Of a stretch of DNA of 64,000 nt, positions 53,421 through 63,082 are shown in pieces. The position numbers and the translations under genes are program-made. Numbering within the stretch: the stretch's first letter is position 1; every line of letters starts with the position of its first letter. Under the pieces are notes generated by a model that had not been told where the DNA came from, did not search any database, and worked only from the letters and a program-made list of their open reading frames with translations. This stretch comes from Paenibacillus tianjinensis (GTDB lineage: Bacteria; Bacillota; Bacilli; Paenibacillales; Paenibacillaceae): the NCBI RefSeq assembly GCF_017086365.1, contig NZ_CP070969.1, positions 3,100,001 to 3,164,000 of the forward strand. The letters are read 5' to 3'.

Positions 53421-53639
53421 ATGATGATGGGTTATGGCTCTGGATTTGGAATATTTGGATTAGTCATCAATTTTTTACTGATCGTAGGTGTAATCTATTT
53501 GGTGATAAAATGGGTTAGGGGAGATGGGAATTCACGATTTATTGACAATACTCCAGAGAGAATCTTGGATGAACGCTTTGCAAGAGGTGAAATCACGGAA
53601 GAAGAATATTACCGGATGAAGAGCATTTTGCGGGATTAA
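53421..53639 (+). CDS. SHOCT-domain small membrane protein
   Basis: A 72-aa protein: one TM (~8-30), then a SHOCT motif at the end (RILDERFARGEITEEEYYRM). It follows the kinase by 14 bp. SHOCT proteins are small membrane or oligomerising proteins often linked to two-component systems. MMMGYG start suggests metal contact. Confidence 0.88.
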   Translation: MMMGYGSGFGIFGLVINFLLIVGVIYLVIKWVRGDGNSRFIDNTPERILDERFARGEITEEEYYRMKSILRD

Positions 53640-53666
53640 AAATCTTAATGGAGATACGGAAACAAG

Positions 53667-53695
53667 GAGCCCTTCACTCTGTGAACGGCTCTTTT
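53667..53695 (+). terminator. Terminator of the two-component operon
   Basis: GGAGCC/GGCTC outer stem with inner TTCAC/GTGAA pairs, then TTTTG. Confidence 0.7.
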
Positions 53696-53802
53696 GTTAT
53701 TTATGATTCTAGCTTGCCTTATTTAATACCTCATTTGATTCATCCCCTTCCTGGTTTGTTTATAATTCTAAAAAGATCATCTTTTGAGGAGACGAGAAAT
53801 AT

Positions 53803-54024
53803 TTGCTCAGAAAGAAACTTATCCATCAAGCAATTCTAAACCGGATACCTGTAAATGTTCATTTGATCAGTGGTGAAACTTATTGTGGTGTATGTAAGGA
53901 GCATGAGAAGCCTGAAATGTTTATCATCATTATGGGGACAGCATCCGTAGCTGTTTTTTATTGGGCCATTAAGCGTGTTACATTTACAAATAAGATCGAA
54001 CAGACGGAAAGGAGCTGTACTTAA
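53803..54024 (+). CDS. Small protein of unknown function
   Basis: A 73-aa frame with TTG start behind GAGGAGACG. The sequence NRIPVNVHLISGETYCGVCK has a Sm/Hfq-like strand feel, but no family is secure. It may be a remnant. The next frame overlaps it. Confidence 0.4.
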   Translation: MLRKKLIHQAILNRIPVNVHLISGETYCGVCKEHEKPEMFIIIMGTASVAVFYWAIKRVTFTNKIEQTERSCT

Positions 54025-54059
54025 TCAGATTGTCTCAATTCAGCGTATCTATTTAATCT

Positions 54060-54307
54060 TTAAAGCATATCACAAAGAAAGAATCTGCTACAGAAGTGGC
54101 ATGGGGATGGGTGTTACACTAAGTGGGATGTTATACCAAATGTCGCTTAGGTTACTACCAGCTACAAGCAAACCATCCAATATTACGGCGTATAGAATTT
54201 CTTTTGTGCTTATTGGATTATTAAGCGCTGCTGCACTATTTATAGCGCTTTTCCAGAAGAAATCATGGCATAAGTACAGCGAGGAGTTCATTGAGTACTA
54301 TATTTAG
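54060..54307 (+). pseudogene. Probable C-terminal remnant of an MFS exporter
   Basis: The frame reads GMGMGVTLSGMLYQMSLRLL, then a membrane helix SFVLIGLLSAAALFIALFQK and a charged tail. This resembles the last two helices of DHA2-type MFS transporters. No start or upstream part is present, so it looks like a fragment. Low certainty of the family. Confidence 0.4.
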
Positions 54308-54414
54308 TAAAGCTGATTATTCAGTCTGATTTTTGGAGTTAATCCCTACATTCAAGGAATAATTTACCAATATATTAAATCGATAAAGTTCGCTTTAACT
54401 GCCGAAAGGCTGAT

Positions 54415-54462
54415 GACTCCTACCAGAGAGGTTACATTTCCCTGGTAGGAGTCTCTTTTTTT
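54415..54462 (+). terminator. Strong terminator hairpin
   Basis: Perfect 12-bp stem GACTCCTACCAG/CTGGTAGGAGTC, then T run. Confidence 0.88.
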
Positions 54463-54572
54463 GCTCAATTGTAGAGCGGAGAGAAGTTAATAATGAAACA
54501 CTTAAAACAACCTTGGAACTATAGGGTCCAAAAATGGGTCATGCTGACTACATAGGAACATTGCCTTTAACA

Positions 54573-54790
54573 TGTCCAGAAGCGGTTACTACGCCTATCT
54601 GAAGCGAAAGGTGAGGGGAAACGGCGTGACGCCAAAGCCAAACAACAAATTCGTAAAGAACTATAAACGTTACGAAGGAAAGTACGGGCACCGGTAGTTC
54701 AATTGTTCTTGTGGCAGAATGACGGCAATTGGATGAACTATAAGAAGGTACTAAGCCTCATGCAAAAGCTCGGACTAGATTCGTGTGTAT
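54573..54790 (+). pseudogene. Decayed IS3-family transposase fragment
   Basis: Broken reading: MSRSGYYAYLKRK at the start closely follows the IS3 OrfB motif seen at 6915-7808 (HRSGYYAYLKRK). Further on, NWMNYKKVLSLMQKLGL fits the next OrfB block, in a different frame. Stops and shifts lie between. An old IS remnant. Confidence 0.65.
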
Positions 54791-54825
54791 TTATGAATGG
54801 CAGATGGCAGTCCAAGTAATTACTA

Positions 54826-55299
54826 CTAATTTCCAGGTAAGTTCTGTATCAATAAATTATTATACTTTGCCGCATGTTTTTGCTCATCGAGAATAATGCC
54901 ATACAAAGTATCCTTATAAACGCCATAAGGAAGGCCGAACCATATCTTTCGATACTTTTCAACTGCTGACAATTCACCTTGGAAGGCTTTTTGCAACCCG
55001 GCAATATACGAATTAACATGTTCAGGAACTTCGTTACTAACTCCTGTCACTTCATGTCCAGTTAATTCTCTGTACATTTGTCGGAACATTTGATTATGCC
55101 CTCGTTCATCATTCCGAATAGAGGTAATAACTTCAGCTTGTTTCTGGCTAGGAGTAAGATGAATGAGTTGGTCATAAAAAAGTTCATCATTCCGTTCCCC
55201 TTGGACTGAAGTCCTCATTAATTCAAGCGCGTCTTGAGTTGAAGTTGCCCAAATGGGAACGAATTGTGATCTGATCCAATAGGGATAAACCATATTCAT
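54826..55299 (-). CDS. Ferritin-like (rubrerythrin-type) protein
   Basis: A 157-aa helical protein with di-iron-type Glu/His motifs in order: SVQGERNDELFY, SIRNDERGHNQMF (E-x2-H), AFQGELSAVEKYRK, ILDEQKHAAKYNN (E-x2-H). Likely a four-helix ferritin-like fold that binds iron or handles peroxide; spore-coat relatives exist in Bacillales. AGGGCTACG precedes ATG 55299; the ribosome site is weak (GGAGGG). Confidence 0.8.
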   Translation of the reverse strand: MNMVYPYWIRSQFVPIWATSTQDALELMRTSVQGERNDELFYDQLIHLTPSQKQAEVITSIRNDERGHNQMFRQMYRELTGHEVTGVSNEVPEHVNSYIAGLQKAFQGELSAVEKYRKIWFGLPYGVYKDTLYGIILDEQKHAAKYNNLLIQNLPGN

Positions 55300-55471
55300 G
55301 AGCGTAGCCCTCCGTTAATGTAAGTAATTTCACTCTCAATTATATGCACATGAGCCTAGTGTGTGATTAATTCTGAGTTTCGGTTAAATTATACAAAGGT
55401 TGCTTATAGGGGGGCTACAGGGTGCCAAGTAAATGAGCAGTGGATACAAGTGAGAGGTTGTTGGAGGAAGT

Positions 55472-55594
55472 ATGGATGAGATTAAAATTGAATCCGAGTG
55501 GGATTCCAATATTGATCTGAACCACAAATATGTTTCCACTTTAGTTAGTATGCTCCGATTGAATGGAGTGGATTTCATATTAACTACTGCTTAG
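55472..55594 (+). CDS. Possible 40-aa gene upstream of array C
   Basis: MDEIKIESEWDSNIDLNHKY and on to FILTTA. TTGGAGGAAG lies 2-9 bases before the ATG. No family recognised. It may be the end of a truncated gene. Included because the ribosome site is good and because it lies where tns genes precede arrays A and B. Confidence 0.4.
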   Translation: MDEIKIESEWDSNIDLNHKYVSTLVSMLRLNGVDFILTTA

Positions 55595-55713
55595 TACCAG
55601 TCGGTAAAGCGAGCTTTTACCATTTAGTTGAAGACTGTTCGATCTAGAGTGAGGATCAGTTTTATTGTTGAAATTGATCCTTTTCGCCAAAGATCTTTAA
55701 TGATAATAACAAT

Positions 55714-55907
55714 GTATGTAAGTTTGTGTCCTTTATGTAGGCAACTTTGTGTCACTTGTCGGATGACAAGAATGTGTTCCGCATGGAACCCGCATAAATT
55801 GCGGGTTTTTCTTTTTTCACGGTACAGATTCTTGTCAAAAGCTAATGACAAGAATCTGTACCGACTTCCGAATTAGGCCAAGAATGTGTTCCGTTAACCG
55901 AGAATTA
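55714..55907. repeat. Array C: third, diverged array
   Basis: Core changed to ATTCTTGTC/GACAAGAAT. Reverse half-site at 55764-55780, hairpin CCCGCA/TGCGGG plus T run (55789-55810), forward 55821-55837, 8-bp spacer AAAGCTAA, reverse 55846-55862, another reverse 30 bp on at 55876-55892. The 17-8-17 inverted repeat and 30-bp step are kept although most bases differ, and the hairpin stem has changed on both sides. The left part (55714-55757) is less clear. No tns genes precede it. Confidence 0.7.
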
Positions 55908-56311
55908 TTATAGTCATGTCCTAATCAAGATAATTCAAAGAGATCCCCCCCTTCCCGGAAAGAAGTCAGGAAAACAAATTTTTTCAGCACAGGAGTAAGT
56001 ATTTCAAGGGTTAGGGCTCCCAGGTGCTGGCTACGTGGGAACGTTGCTGAAGTGGATATTACTTGGAAGTTAAGCTGATTGAAACGATCATCACACATTC
56101 ATTCGGGGTGGTGTGCAGGCAGAGAAGGCACGTAAGGCTAGTTATATTGGAAACACCTATACAGTATGTACTCGTGGTTACTTAGGACTAGGTATCTACC
56201 AGTGATATTTTCCTGGTATGAGTCTGTTTATGATGGTGAAATACTTTGTTTGGGATAAAATAAGTTCACATTATCGTCAGGCAACATGGATATCACGTAT
56301 TTCAAAACTAT
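55908..56311. other. About 400 bp with no supported gene
   Basis: No frame with ribosome site and recognisable protein. A C-run (about 55946-55952) and scattered protein-like reading suggest decay. Confidence 0.5.
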
Positions 56312-56340
56312 AAAATTAGTTATATAATAATTATAAGTAA
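56312..56340 (+). promoter_or_regulatory. AT-rich palindrome upstream of arsR
   Basis: AGTTATATAATAATTATAA and its surroundings form an AT-rich inverted repeat about 25 bp before the ArsR start, the usual place and composition for an ArsR/SmtB operator. Confidence 0.5.
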
Positions 56341-56365
56341 ACAAACTCAAATGGAGGTACTCTTA

Positions 56366-56725
56366 ATGAATCACGTAAAAACCGATTGGCTACCCAAAAA
56401 CGACAATGAAATGAATGATGTTATCAAACAATCGCTTACTGTTCTCCCGGTATTAAACAATGAAGAGGGACTGCGAAATAAAGCTCTTTTATTAAAAGCA
56501 TTGGGTGATGAAACCAGATTGAGAATTATCGGCATATTGAAAGTTCAGGACTCATGTCTTTGTGAATTAGTATCTGGATTAGTCATTCCAGCTTCTACAT
56601 TGACGCATCACTTGCAGATCCTGGAGCGTGGAGGCGTTATCCAATCGAGAAAGGAAAAAAAATTCACCATTTTTTCCATTGTTCATGATAAGAATTTAGA
56701 CCTTTATATTTCACAAAATTCATAA
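56366..56725 (+). CDS. ArsR/SmtB-family metalloregulator
   Basis: A 119-aa winged-helix repressor: ALLLKALGDETRLRIIGILK, the metal site DSCLCELV (Cys-x-Cys in the alpha-3 helix, as in ArsR/CadC), and recognition helix IPASTLTHHLQILERGGVIQ. ATG 56366 lies 9 bases after GGAGG. It would release the following permease gene when a thiophilic metal(loid) binds. Confidence 0.92.
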   Translation: MNHVKTDWLPKNDNEMNDVIKQSLTVLPVLNNEEGLRNKALLLKALGDETRLRIIGILKVQDSCLCELVSGLVIPASTLTHHLQILERGGVIQSRKEKKFTIFSIVHDKNLDLYISQNS

Positions 56726-56783
56726 TAGGAAGTGTCATCAGGAGTAATTGATTACGAGGCAATAAATTGTCAAAATTGACAGG

Positions 56784-57293
56784 GTGAAAAAAATCCATCA
56801 TGTCGTAGTAATGACCATTTTGTATTTGTTGAACCTAAATGCCGGTACGAATGCTATGCAAATATCAGCATTCAGCCTGAAAGAGATGCTTCTTGTCATT
56901 CCCCCCATCTTTATTCTGTTGGGGATTCTGGATACTTGGGTACCCAAGGAGGTCATGATGAAATACATGGGGGAAAAATCGGGATGGAAGGGAATCGTGC
57001 TCGCCTTTCTGATTGGTTCAGCGGCTGCAGGTCCCCTGTATGGAGCTTTTCCGGTTGCCGCAGTTTTGATGAAAAAGGGCGTCAAATTCAGCAATATTCT
57101 AATCTTCATCGGGGCATGGTCCACTACGAAGATTCCAATGCTCCTGTTCGAAATGTCCGCTTTGGGAACGACTTTTGCCATTACCCGGCTTCTGATTGAT
57201 ATTCCGGGCATCCTGATCATCGCCTACCTGCTAGAAGCGATGATCTCGAACGAGTATAGAACAGAACTATACAAAAAAGCTGAATATCTTTAA
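56784..57293 (+). CDS. Permease of the YraQ/ArsP (DUF318) type, short form
   Basis: A 169-aa membrane protein. Core motif: LGILDTWVPKEVMMKYMGEK, then LIGSAAAGPLYGAFPVAAVL, then FIGAWSTTKIPMLLFEMSAL. Full-length family members are about twice as long; this corresponds to one half and may be a naturally short version. GTG start at 56784. It follows arsR and was probably regulated by it. Confidence 0.78.
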   Translation: MKKIHHVVVMTILYLLNLNAGTNAMQISAFSLKEMLLVIPPIFILLGILDTWVPKEVMMKYMGEKSGWKGIVLAFLIGSAAAGPLYGAFPVAAVLMKKGVKFSNILIFIGAWSTTKIPMLLFEMSALGTTFAITRLLIDIPGILIIAYLLEAMISNEYRTELYKKAEYL

Positions 57294-57335
57294 GTCTGAT
57301 TCAAACTCCTAGAACCAAACTTTTACCTCGTTGGA

Positions 57336-57530
57336 ATGAAGAGTTATGGTCGGGCACCAACATTTCTTATGGCTACTGGATACGAACAGGGCAGATCAAT
57401 TGTAGCCTACCTGGATGGCGATCTAGAAGCCGCGCTGAAGGTTGAATTAGAGTTGCCAGAGACGGGTGTATGTAGCATTAGCAGTGCACCCAATATAAAC
57501 GATTGCTGCATGCCGATCTCATCAGTGTAA
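57336..57530 (+). CDS. Fragmentary frame, probable tail of a larger protein
   Basis: A 64-aa frame: ATGYEQGRSIVAYLDGDLEA then LPETGVCSI and a late Cys-Cys. The pattern (LPETGVC ... CC) recalls the C-terminal tail of proteins found in arsenic clusters, but I cannot name it with confidence. No good ribosome site. Probably a remnant. Confidence 0.35.
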   Translation: MKSYGRAPTFLMATGYEQGRSIVAYLDGDLEAALKVELELPETGVCSISSAPNINDCCMPISSV

Positions 57531-57593
57531 TTAATGATTTGAGAAGGTAGAATCCAGTTTCCGCCTTTAAATCAAACGAAGGAGTGAGAAGTC

Positions 57594-58353
<760 letters not shown>

Positions 58354-58469
58354 TATATAAGTTTATGCTTATGAATGTATTGATTTTGACTAAAAAAGAC
58401 ATCACTTTTTATTCGAACGACACTTGTGGTCGGTTTTCATATTACATTAGGAGCAAGAAGGAGTAGCAG

Positions 58470-59813
58470 ATGAAGGGCACAAATGATTTAACCCAAGGTC
58501 CAATAATGTCTACTTTAATGAAATTGACACTCCCCATCATTGCTACCAATTTCATATCTACAACCTATGGTCTTGTCGATATGATCTGGGTTGGAGGGCT
58601 AGGAAGTGGTCCGGTTGCTGCAATTGGTACAGCAAGCTTCTTTATTAATTTAGCGATTGCTTTATCGACCATGATAACAATTGGTACAGGAATCAAGGTT
58701 TCACATTGTATGGGATCCGGTAAGATAGAACAAGCTTATTCATATGTAAAGAACGGATTTGTAATGTCTGTTGTATTAGGACTGCTCTATATGGTTTTTA
58801 TTATTTCGACCCAGGACCAGCTTATAGGCTTCTTCGATCTTGGAAATGAAGTTGAGTTAATGGCGAAGCAATTTCTAATGATTTCGATCGTGGGGGCCGT
58901 CTTTTCAATACTTAATACCTTATATGCAACCGTTATGAATGCGATGGGGAACAGTAAGCAACCATTTTATATTTTTTCAATGGGTCTCATTTTAAATATC
59001 ATTCTTGATCCATTGTTAATATATGGAGTAGGCAGTTTAGAAGGTTGGGGAGTTGCAGGTGCAGCTATTGCTACACTAACGGCCAATTTATTAGTGACCT
59101 TGCTGTTTATCATAAAAACAAAAAAATTAGACCTTATCTCTAAACAGTCGGTAAGGAATAGCCGTCTCATGATAGAAGTCATTCGATTGGGAATTCCGAT
59201 TTCGATTCAACGGATCACCTTTACGATCATATCGATCATTATGGCCAAGATCATAGTCGGTTGGGGGGCTGAGGCCATTGCTGTTCAAAAGGTAGGTATT
59301 CAAATAGAATCAATCTCCTATATGACGATCGGTGGTCTGCAAGGGGCTATTGCAGCTTTTTTTGGACAAAATTATGGAGCACGTCGATTGGATCGAATAC
59401 AGCAGGGCTATCGAAAGGCGTTGCTGATGACCACAATATTCGGTGCTTTCATTTCGTTCATATTTATCTTATTTCCTCAGCAGCTCTTCTCGGTATTTCT
59501 AACTGATGAAACGAGCATGAAGCTCGGAACAGATTACATGCGAATTATCGGTTTTTCTCAGTTGTTTATGTGCATGGAACTGATGACAGTTGGAGCATTT
59601 AACGGTATTGGTAAAACATATATTCCGCCAATATTCAGCATTTTATTTACTGTATTAAGAATACCCGTGGCTTTGCTCTTATCGGAACCGTTTGGATTAA
59701 ATGGGGTGTGGATGTCGATTGCGCTAAGTAGTGTTTTTAAGGGTATTATTTTGGTCATCTGGTTTAGAAAGTCTTTGCGTAGCATTCATAAATCGCTTGC
59801 AGTTTCTGAATAA
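58470..59813 (+). CDS. MATE-family efflux transporter
   Basis: A 447-aa protein with 12 membrane segments in two similar halves. Family features: MKLTLPIIATNFISTTYGLV near the start, NTLYATVMNAMGNSKQPFYI, and in the second half GLQGAIAAFFGQNYGARRLD. Exports drugs or metabolites using Na+ or H+. ATG 58470 behind AGAAGGAG. It is 25 bp upstream of gshF, so possibly co-transcribed. Confidence 0.93.
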   Translation: MKGTNDLTQGPIMSTLMKLTLPIIATNFISTTYGLVDMIWVGGLGSGPVAAIGTASFFINLAIALSTMITIGTGIKVSHCMGSGKIEQAYSYVKNGFVMSVVLGLLYMVFIISTQDQLIGFFDLGNEVELMAKQFLMISIVGAVFSILNTLYATVMNAMGNSKQPFYIFSMGLILNIILDPLLIYGVGSLEGWGVAGAAIATLTANLLVTLLFIIKTKKLDLISKQSVRNSRLMIEVIRLGIPISIQRITFTIISIIMAKIIVGWGAEAIAVQKVGIQIESISYMTIGGLQGAIAAFFGQNYGARRLDRIQQGYRKALLMTTIFGAFISFIFILFPQQLFSVFLTDETSMKLGTDYMRIIGFSQLFMCMELMTVGAFNGIGKTYIPPIFSILFTVLRIPVALLLSEPFGLNGVWMSIALSSVFKGIILVIWFRKSLRSIHKSLAVSE

Positions 59814-59838
59814 ACATAGAAAAAGGACGGTCATAAAT

Positions 59839-62166
59839 ATGAACTGGTTGAATCGTGAACTTGTACAGATTGTTATAGACAATGCACTTCAAGATGATCT
59901 AATTCGAGGTCGATTTGGTTTAGAAAAAGAAAATGTACGGGTCGACCAAGAGGGGAAACTTGCCCTTACGCCCCACCCTAAAGCTTTTGGGAGTAAAACA
60001 GAAAATCCTTATATTCAAACGGATTTCTCAGAGAGTCAAATTGAAATGATCACTCCTGCCTTAGACTCGATTGAGGAGACGTATCATTTCATGGAAGCCT
60101 TGCAAGACATTGTTTCTTTAGAATTGGAAGGGGAGTTTTTGTGGCCAAGCAGTAACCCTCCTATGCTACCCGAAGAAGAAGAAATTCCTATTGCCAAAAT
60201 GAGCGATCCTGTTGCGGACGATTATCGAAAGGAATTGGCGGATAAATATGGTCGTAAAAGACAATTGTTAAGCGGAATACATTATAATTTCTCATTTGAT
60301 GAGAAACTCCTTGTGAGGTTATACGAAACTCAGGGACACTACAAAGACTTCAAGGAGTTCAAAGATACGGTTTATTTTAAAGTAGCCCGTAATTTGTTAA
60401 GATACCGGTGGTTGCTCATTTACCTAACAGGGGCAAGCCCTGTTTTTGATAATACGTATATTGAGAAATGTGTTAACTTAGCGGACTCACTTGATAAAAA
60501 AAGTTATTATTTCCCAATGATGAATTCACTTCGGAACAGTATGTGTGGCTATCGAAATGAAAAATTGTATTATGTCTCTTTTAATTCAGCCACAGAGTAT
60601 GTTCATGATTTAAACAGATTGATTCAACAAAATGAACTATTAAGTGTAAAAGAATATTACAGCCCTGTCCGTATTAAAACCTCAAAGGGAACTAATCCAG
60701 TTCAAGACCTTGTAGAAGAGGGAGTGGCATATTTAGAACTTCGATTTATCGATATCAATCCACTTCACAAGATAGGAATAAGCATGGAAATGATGTCCTT
60801 TATCCATTTGTTTATTCTCTTTATGCTGCTTAAAGTAGATGAATCCTATAACAAGGAAGATCAAAGGATTGCTGCTGTTAACCAAGATCAAGTGATAATG
60901 GAAGGAATAAAGGGGTTTTTAAACGAGTCCGAATATTGTCAGCTCACCATGGAGGAAATGGCGCTTTCTTTTATCAATGAGATGAAAGAAATGGTGGAGC
61001 TTTTGTTTCCTGGAAACGAGGATTATCGTAAAATAATAGATGGTGAAAAGCAAAAGATTCTCCATTCCGAGCTAAATGCGGCATCTATAGTGAAGAAAGA
61101 AATACAAGAATCGTCCTTTTTGACGTACCATCTGGATAAAGCAAAAAAATACGCTGAAGAAAGTATTCATAATGGTTACCGATTTACAGGATATGAGGAT
61201 CTCGAATTATCAACTCAACTACTCTTAAAGGCAGCAGTGAAGCGAGGAATACGATTTGAACTGATGGATCGGGAGGAGAATTTCGTACTGCTTTCACAAG
61301 GAGATCATAAAGAGTATGTGAAGCAGGCTACGAAAACTGCCTTGGACTCCTATAGTACTGTGCTAATTATGGAAAATAAGGTTGTTACAAAAGACATTCT
61401 TAATCAGCATGGAATCCGTGTACCCTCTGGAGAAACCTTTCAGAATTTAGATGAAGCAATGTCCAGTTACGATACGTATCGTAGCACTCCAATTGTAATT
61501 AAGCCTAAATCAACTAATTTTGGGTTAGGCATTACGATCTTCAATCGAGATTACTCAAGAGAAGATATGGAAAAAGCGTTTAAAATAGCTTTCACACACG
61601 ATAAGACGGTCCTTCTTGAGGAATTCATAACAGGTAAGGAATATCGCTTTCTGATCATGGGAGACCAGGTCGTAGGAGTTCTACATCGTGTCCCTGCAAA
61701 TGTCATTGGAGACGGAATCCACACGATCGAACAGCTTGTTCACGAGAAGAATAAAAACCCGCTTAGAGGTAAAGGATATAAGACTCCTTTGGAAAAAATT
61801 CAGTTAGGCGAAGCAGAAGAAATGTTTTTAAAGAACCATGCTATGAGTTGGAACGATATACCCCAATTAGGAGAAATCATCTATCTGAGAGAGAACTCGA
61901 ATATTAGTACGGGAGGAGACAGTATCGATTTTACTGATGAAATACCGAACAGCTATAAAGATCTTGCCATTCAATCAGCTAAAGCTGCAGGAGCGACCAT
62001 ATGTGGTGTAGATATGATGATTGATTCTATAGAAGAAGCAGCGAACGATACCAATTACAGCATAATTGAACTAAACTTCAATCCAGCAATTCACATTCAC
62101 TGTTACCCATATATCGGGAAGAATAGAAAGGCAGATGAAAAAATTCTGGATCTATTGTTCTGTTAG
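59839..62166 (+). CDS. gshF: GshF bifunctional glutathione synthase
   Basis: A 775-aa fusion: N-terminal gamma-glutamylcysteine ligase (~1-460; starts MNWLNRELVQIVIDNALQDD) and C-terminal ATP-grasp glutathione synthetase (~500-775; IVIKPKSTNFGLGITIF, VLLEEFITGKEYRFLIMGDQ, IELNFNPAIHIHCYPYIGKN). Both reactions use ATP; the product glutathione buffers metals and oxidants. ATG 59839 behind AAAAGGACGG; the longer frame from 59731 overlaps the MATE gene and is rejected. Useful beside copper and arsenic functions. Confidence 0.95.
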   Translation: MNWLNRELVQIVIDNALQDDLIRGRFGLEKENVRVDQEGKLALTPHPKAFGSKTENPYIQTDFSESQIEMITPALDSIEETYHFMEALQDIVSLELEGEFLWPSSNPPMLPEEEEIPIAKMSDPVADDYRKELADKYGRKRQLLSGIHYNFSFDEKLLVRLYETQGHYKDFKEFKDTVYFKVARNLLRYRWLLIYLTGASPVFDNTYIEKCVNLADSLDKKSYYFPMMNSLRNSMCGYRNEKLYYVSFNSATEYVHDLNRLIQQNELLSVKEYYSPVRIKTSKGTNPVQDLVEEGVAYLELRFIDINPLHKIGISMEMMSFIHLFILFMLLKVDESYNKEDQRIAAVNQDQVIMEGIKGFLNESEYCQLTMEEMALSFINEMKEMVELLFPGNEDYRKIIDGEKQKILHSELNAASIVKKEIQESSFLTYHLDKAKKYAEESIHNGYRFTGYEDLELSTQLLLKAAVKRGIRFELMDREENFVLLSQGDHKEYVKQATKTALDSYSTVLIMENKVVTKDILNQHGIRVPSGETFQNLDEAMSSYDTYRSTPIVIKPKSTNFGLGITIFNRDYSREDMEKAFKIAFTHDKTVLLEEFITGKEYRFLIMGDQVVGVLHRVPANVIGDGIHTIEQLVHEKNKNPLRGKGYKTPLEKIQLGEAEEMFLKNHAMSWNDIPQLGEIIYLRENSNISTGGDSIDFTDEIPNSYKDLAIQSAKAAGATICGVDMMIDSIEEAANDTNYSIIELNFNPAIHIHCYPYIGKNRKADEKILDLLFC

Positions 62167-62298
62167 TTAAATACTTTCGAAGAGATATATCTTGCTCTAA
62201 CCTTCCTGATGTTTATAGGGACTGTATTATCGGTAACGTACATGATCCTTAAACGGATCCAGTGTCCGATTACCTAAAATATCCAGTACTTGTAATAT

Positions 62299-62340
62299 AA
62301 AAAAACGTGGAAAGAATCGGTTTCCTCCACGTTTTTTTTT
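62299..62340. terminator. Terminator after gshF
   Basis: A-run, stem CGTGGA/TCCACG with extra inner pairs, then nine T; it can act in both directions. Confidence 0.82.
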
Positions 62341-62344
62341 CAAT

Positions 62345-62461
62345 TTAAAGCAGTTTCTCCATAATCATCACATCAATGAATTCCCCATCCATAATACCTT
62401 CCTTCTCAAAAACACCAACCTGCCGGTATCCCATTTTCTGATATAATCCTATACCTTGCTG
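62345..62461 (-). pseudogene. C-terminal scrap of a GNAT acetyltransferase
   Basis: The minus strand reads QQGIGLYQKMGYRQVGVFEK, then GEFIDVMIMEKLL and a stop: the end of a GNAT N-acetyltransferase (LYxKxGF.. motif). It stops abruptly where the pstB fragment begins, so this is a junction of two broken genes. Confidence 0.78.
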
Positions 62462-62651
62462 CGAACCATTAATCGAATGAATGACCAAATTCAGGATATG
62501 AGAGTGGAAGGGGATATTCAGATTTCAGGGTACTCCATATATGAAAAAGGGATACGAACAGAAATGCTGCGTAAGCGTGTGGGCATGGTGTTCCAATTGC
62601 CGAACCCGTTCCCCATGTCGATTTATGATAATATTGCCTATGGCCCCCGGT
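62459..62651 (+). pseudogene. pstB: Internal fragment of pstB (phosphate ABC ATPase)
   Basis: Reads LRTINRMNDQIQDMRVEGDI, then RTEMLRKRVGMVFQLPNPFP and MSIYDNIAYGPR: the segment of PstB from after Walker A to beyond the Q-loop. It lacks both ends. It abuts the duplicated two-component module at about 62652. Confidence 0.88.
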
Positions 62652-62664
62652 TTCCTTTTGCTAT

Positions 62665-62708
62665 CTTCATAACTTCTTCACAAGCTGCAAATTGGTTCTT
62701 CATAACTC
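62665..62708 (+). promoter_or_regulatory. 11-bp-phased repeats, second copy
   Basis: Same as 50949-50992: CTTCATAACT at 62665 and 33 bp later, with CTTCACAAGC between. Confidence 0.6.
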
Positions 62709-62742
62709 TCTTATATAGTGTAACTATAAGGAGGAGATACAA

Positions 62743-63006
62743 ATGAAGAAACTTTGGATTGGATTATCGGCATTGGTACTGGTTATGGGGATTGGCACCG
62801 CTGGCGCTTACGCTGCAACAGCAAACAATGATAAGAACAACAGCGGCTTTTTCGAAAAAATGCTGCCCTTTGCCAAACAAATGCACCCCAACCTGTCAGA
62901 GGAACAAATCAAGCAAATGCATGAAAATTGCAGTACATCAAGCGGGAATGGAATGTCAGGAATGATGCAAAATTCCCAATATCGCAGGGGTATGATGAAC
63001 TTCTAA
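62743..63006 (+). CDS. Small secreted protein, second copy
   Basis: An 87-aa near-copy of 51027-51290 with the same signal peptide. Differences are in the mature part (NNDKNNSGFFEKM; KQMHENCSTSSG; QYRRGMMNF). Lengths and frame are kept despite substitutions, showing that both copies are or were under selection. Confidence 0.8.
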   Translation: MKKLWIGLSALVLVMGIGTAGAYAATANNDKNNSGFFEKMLPFAKQMHPNLSEEQIKQMHENCSTSSGNGMSGMMQNSQYRRGMMNF

Positions 63007-63082
63007 TCCGATCATGATAAGATAAGACCTCATAGAAATGAGGTCTGTCTCATTTTTAACAACAAAGTTGGTGATGAAGTTC

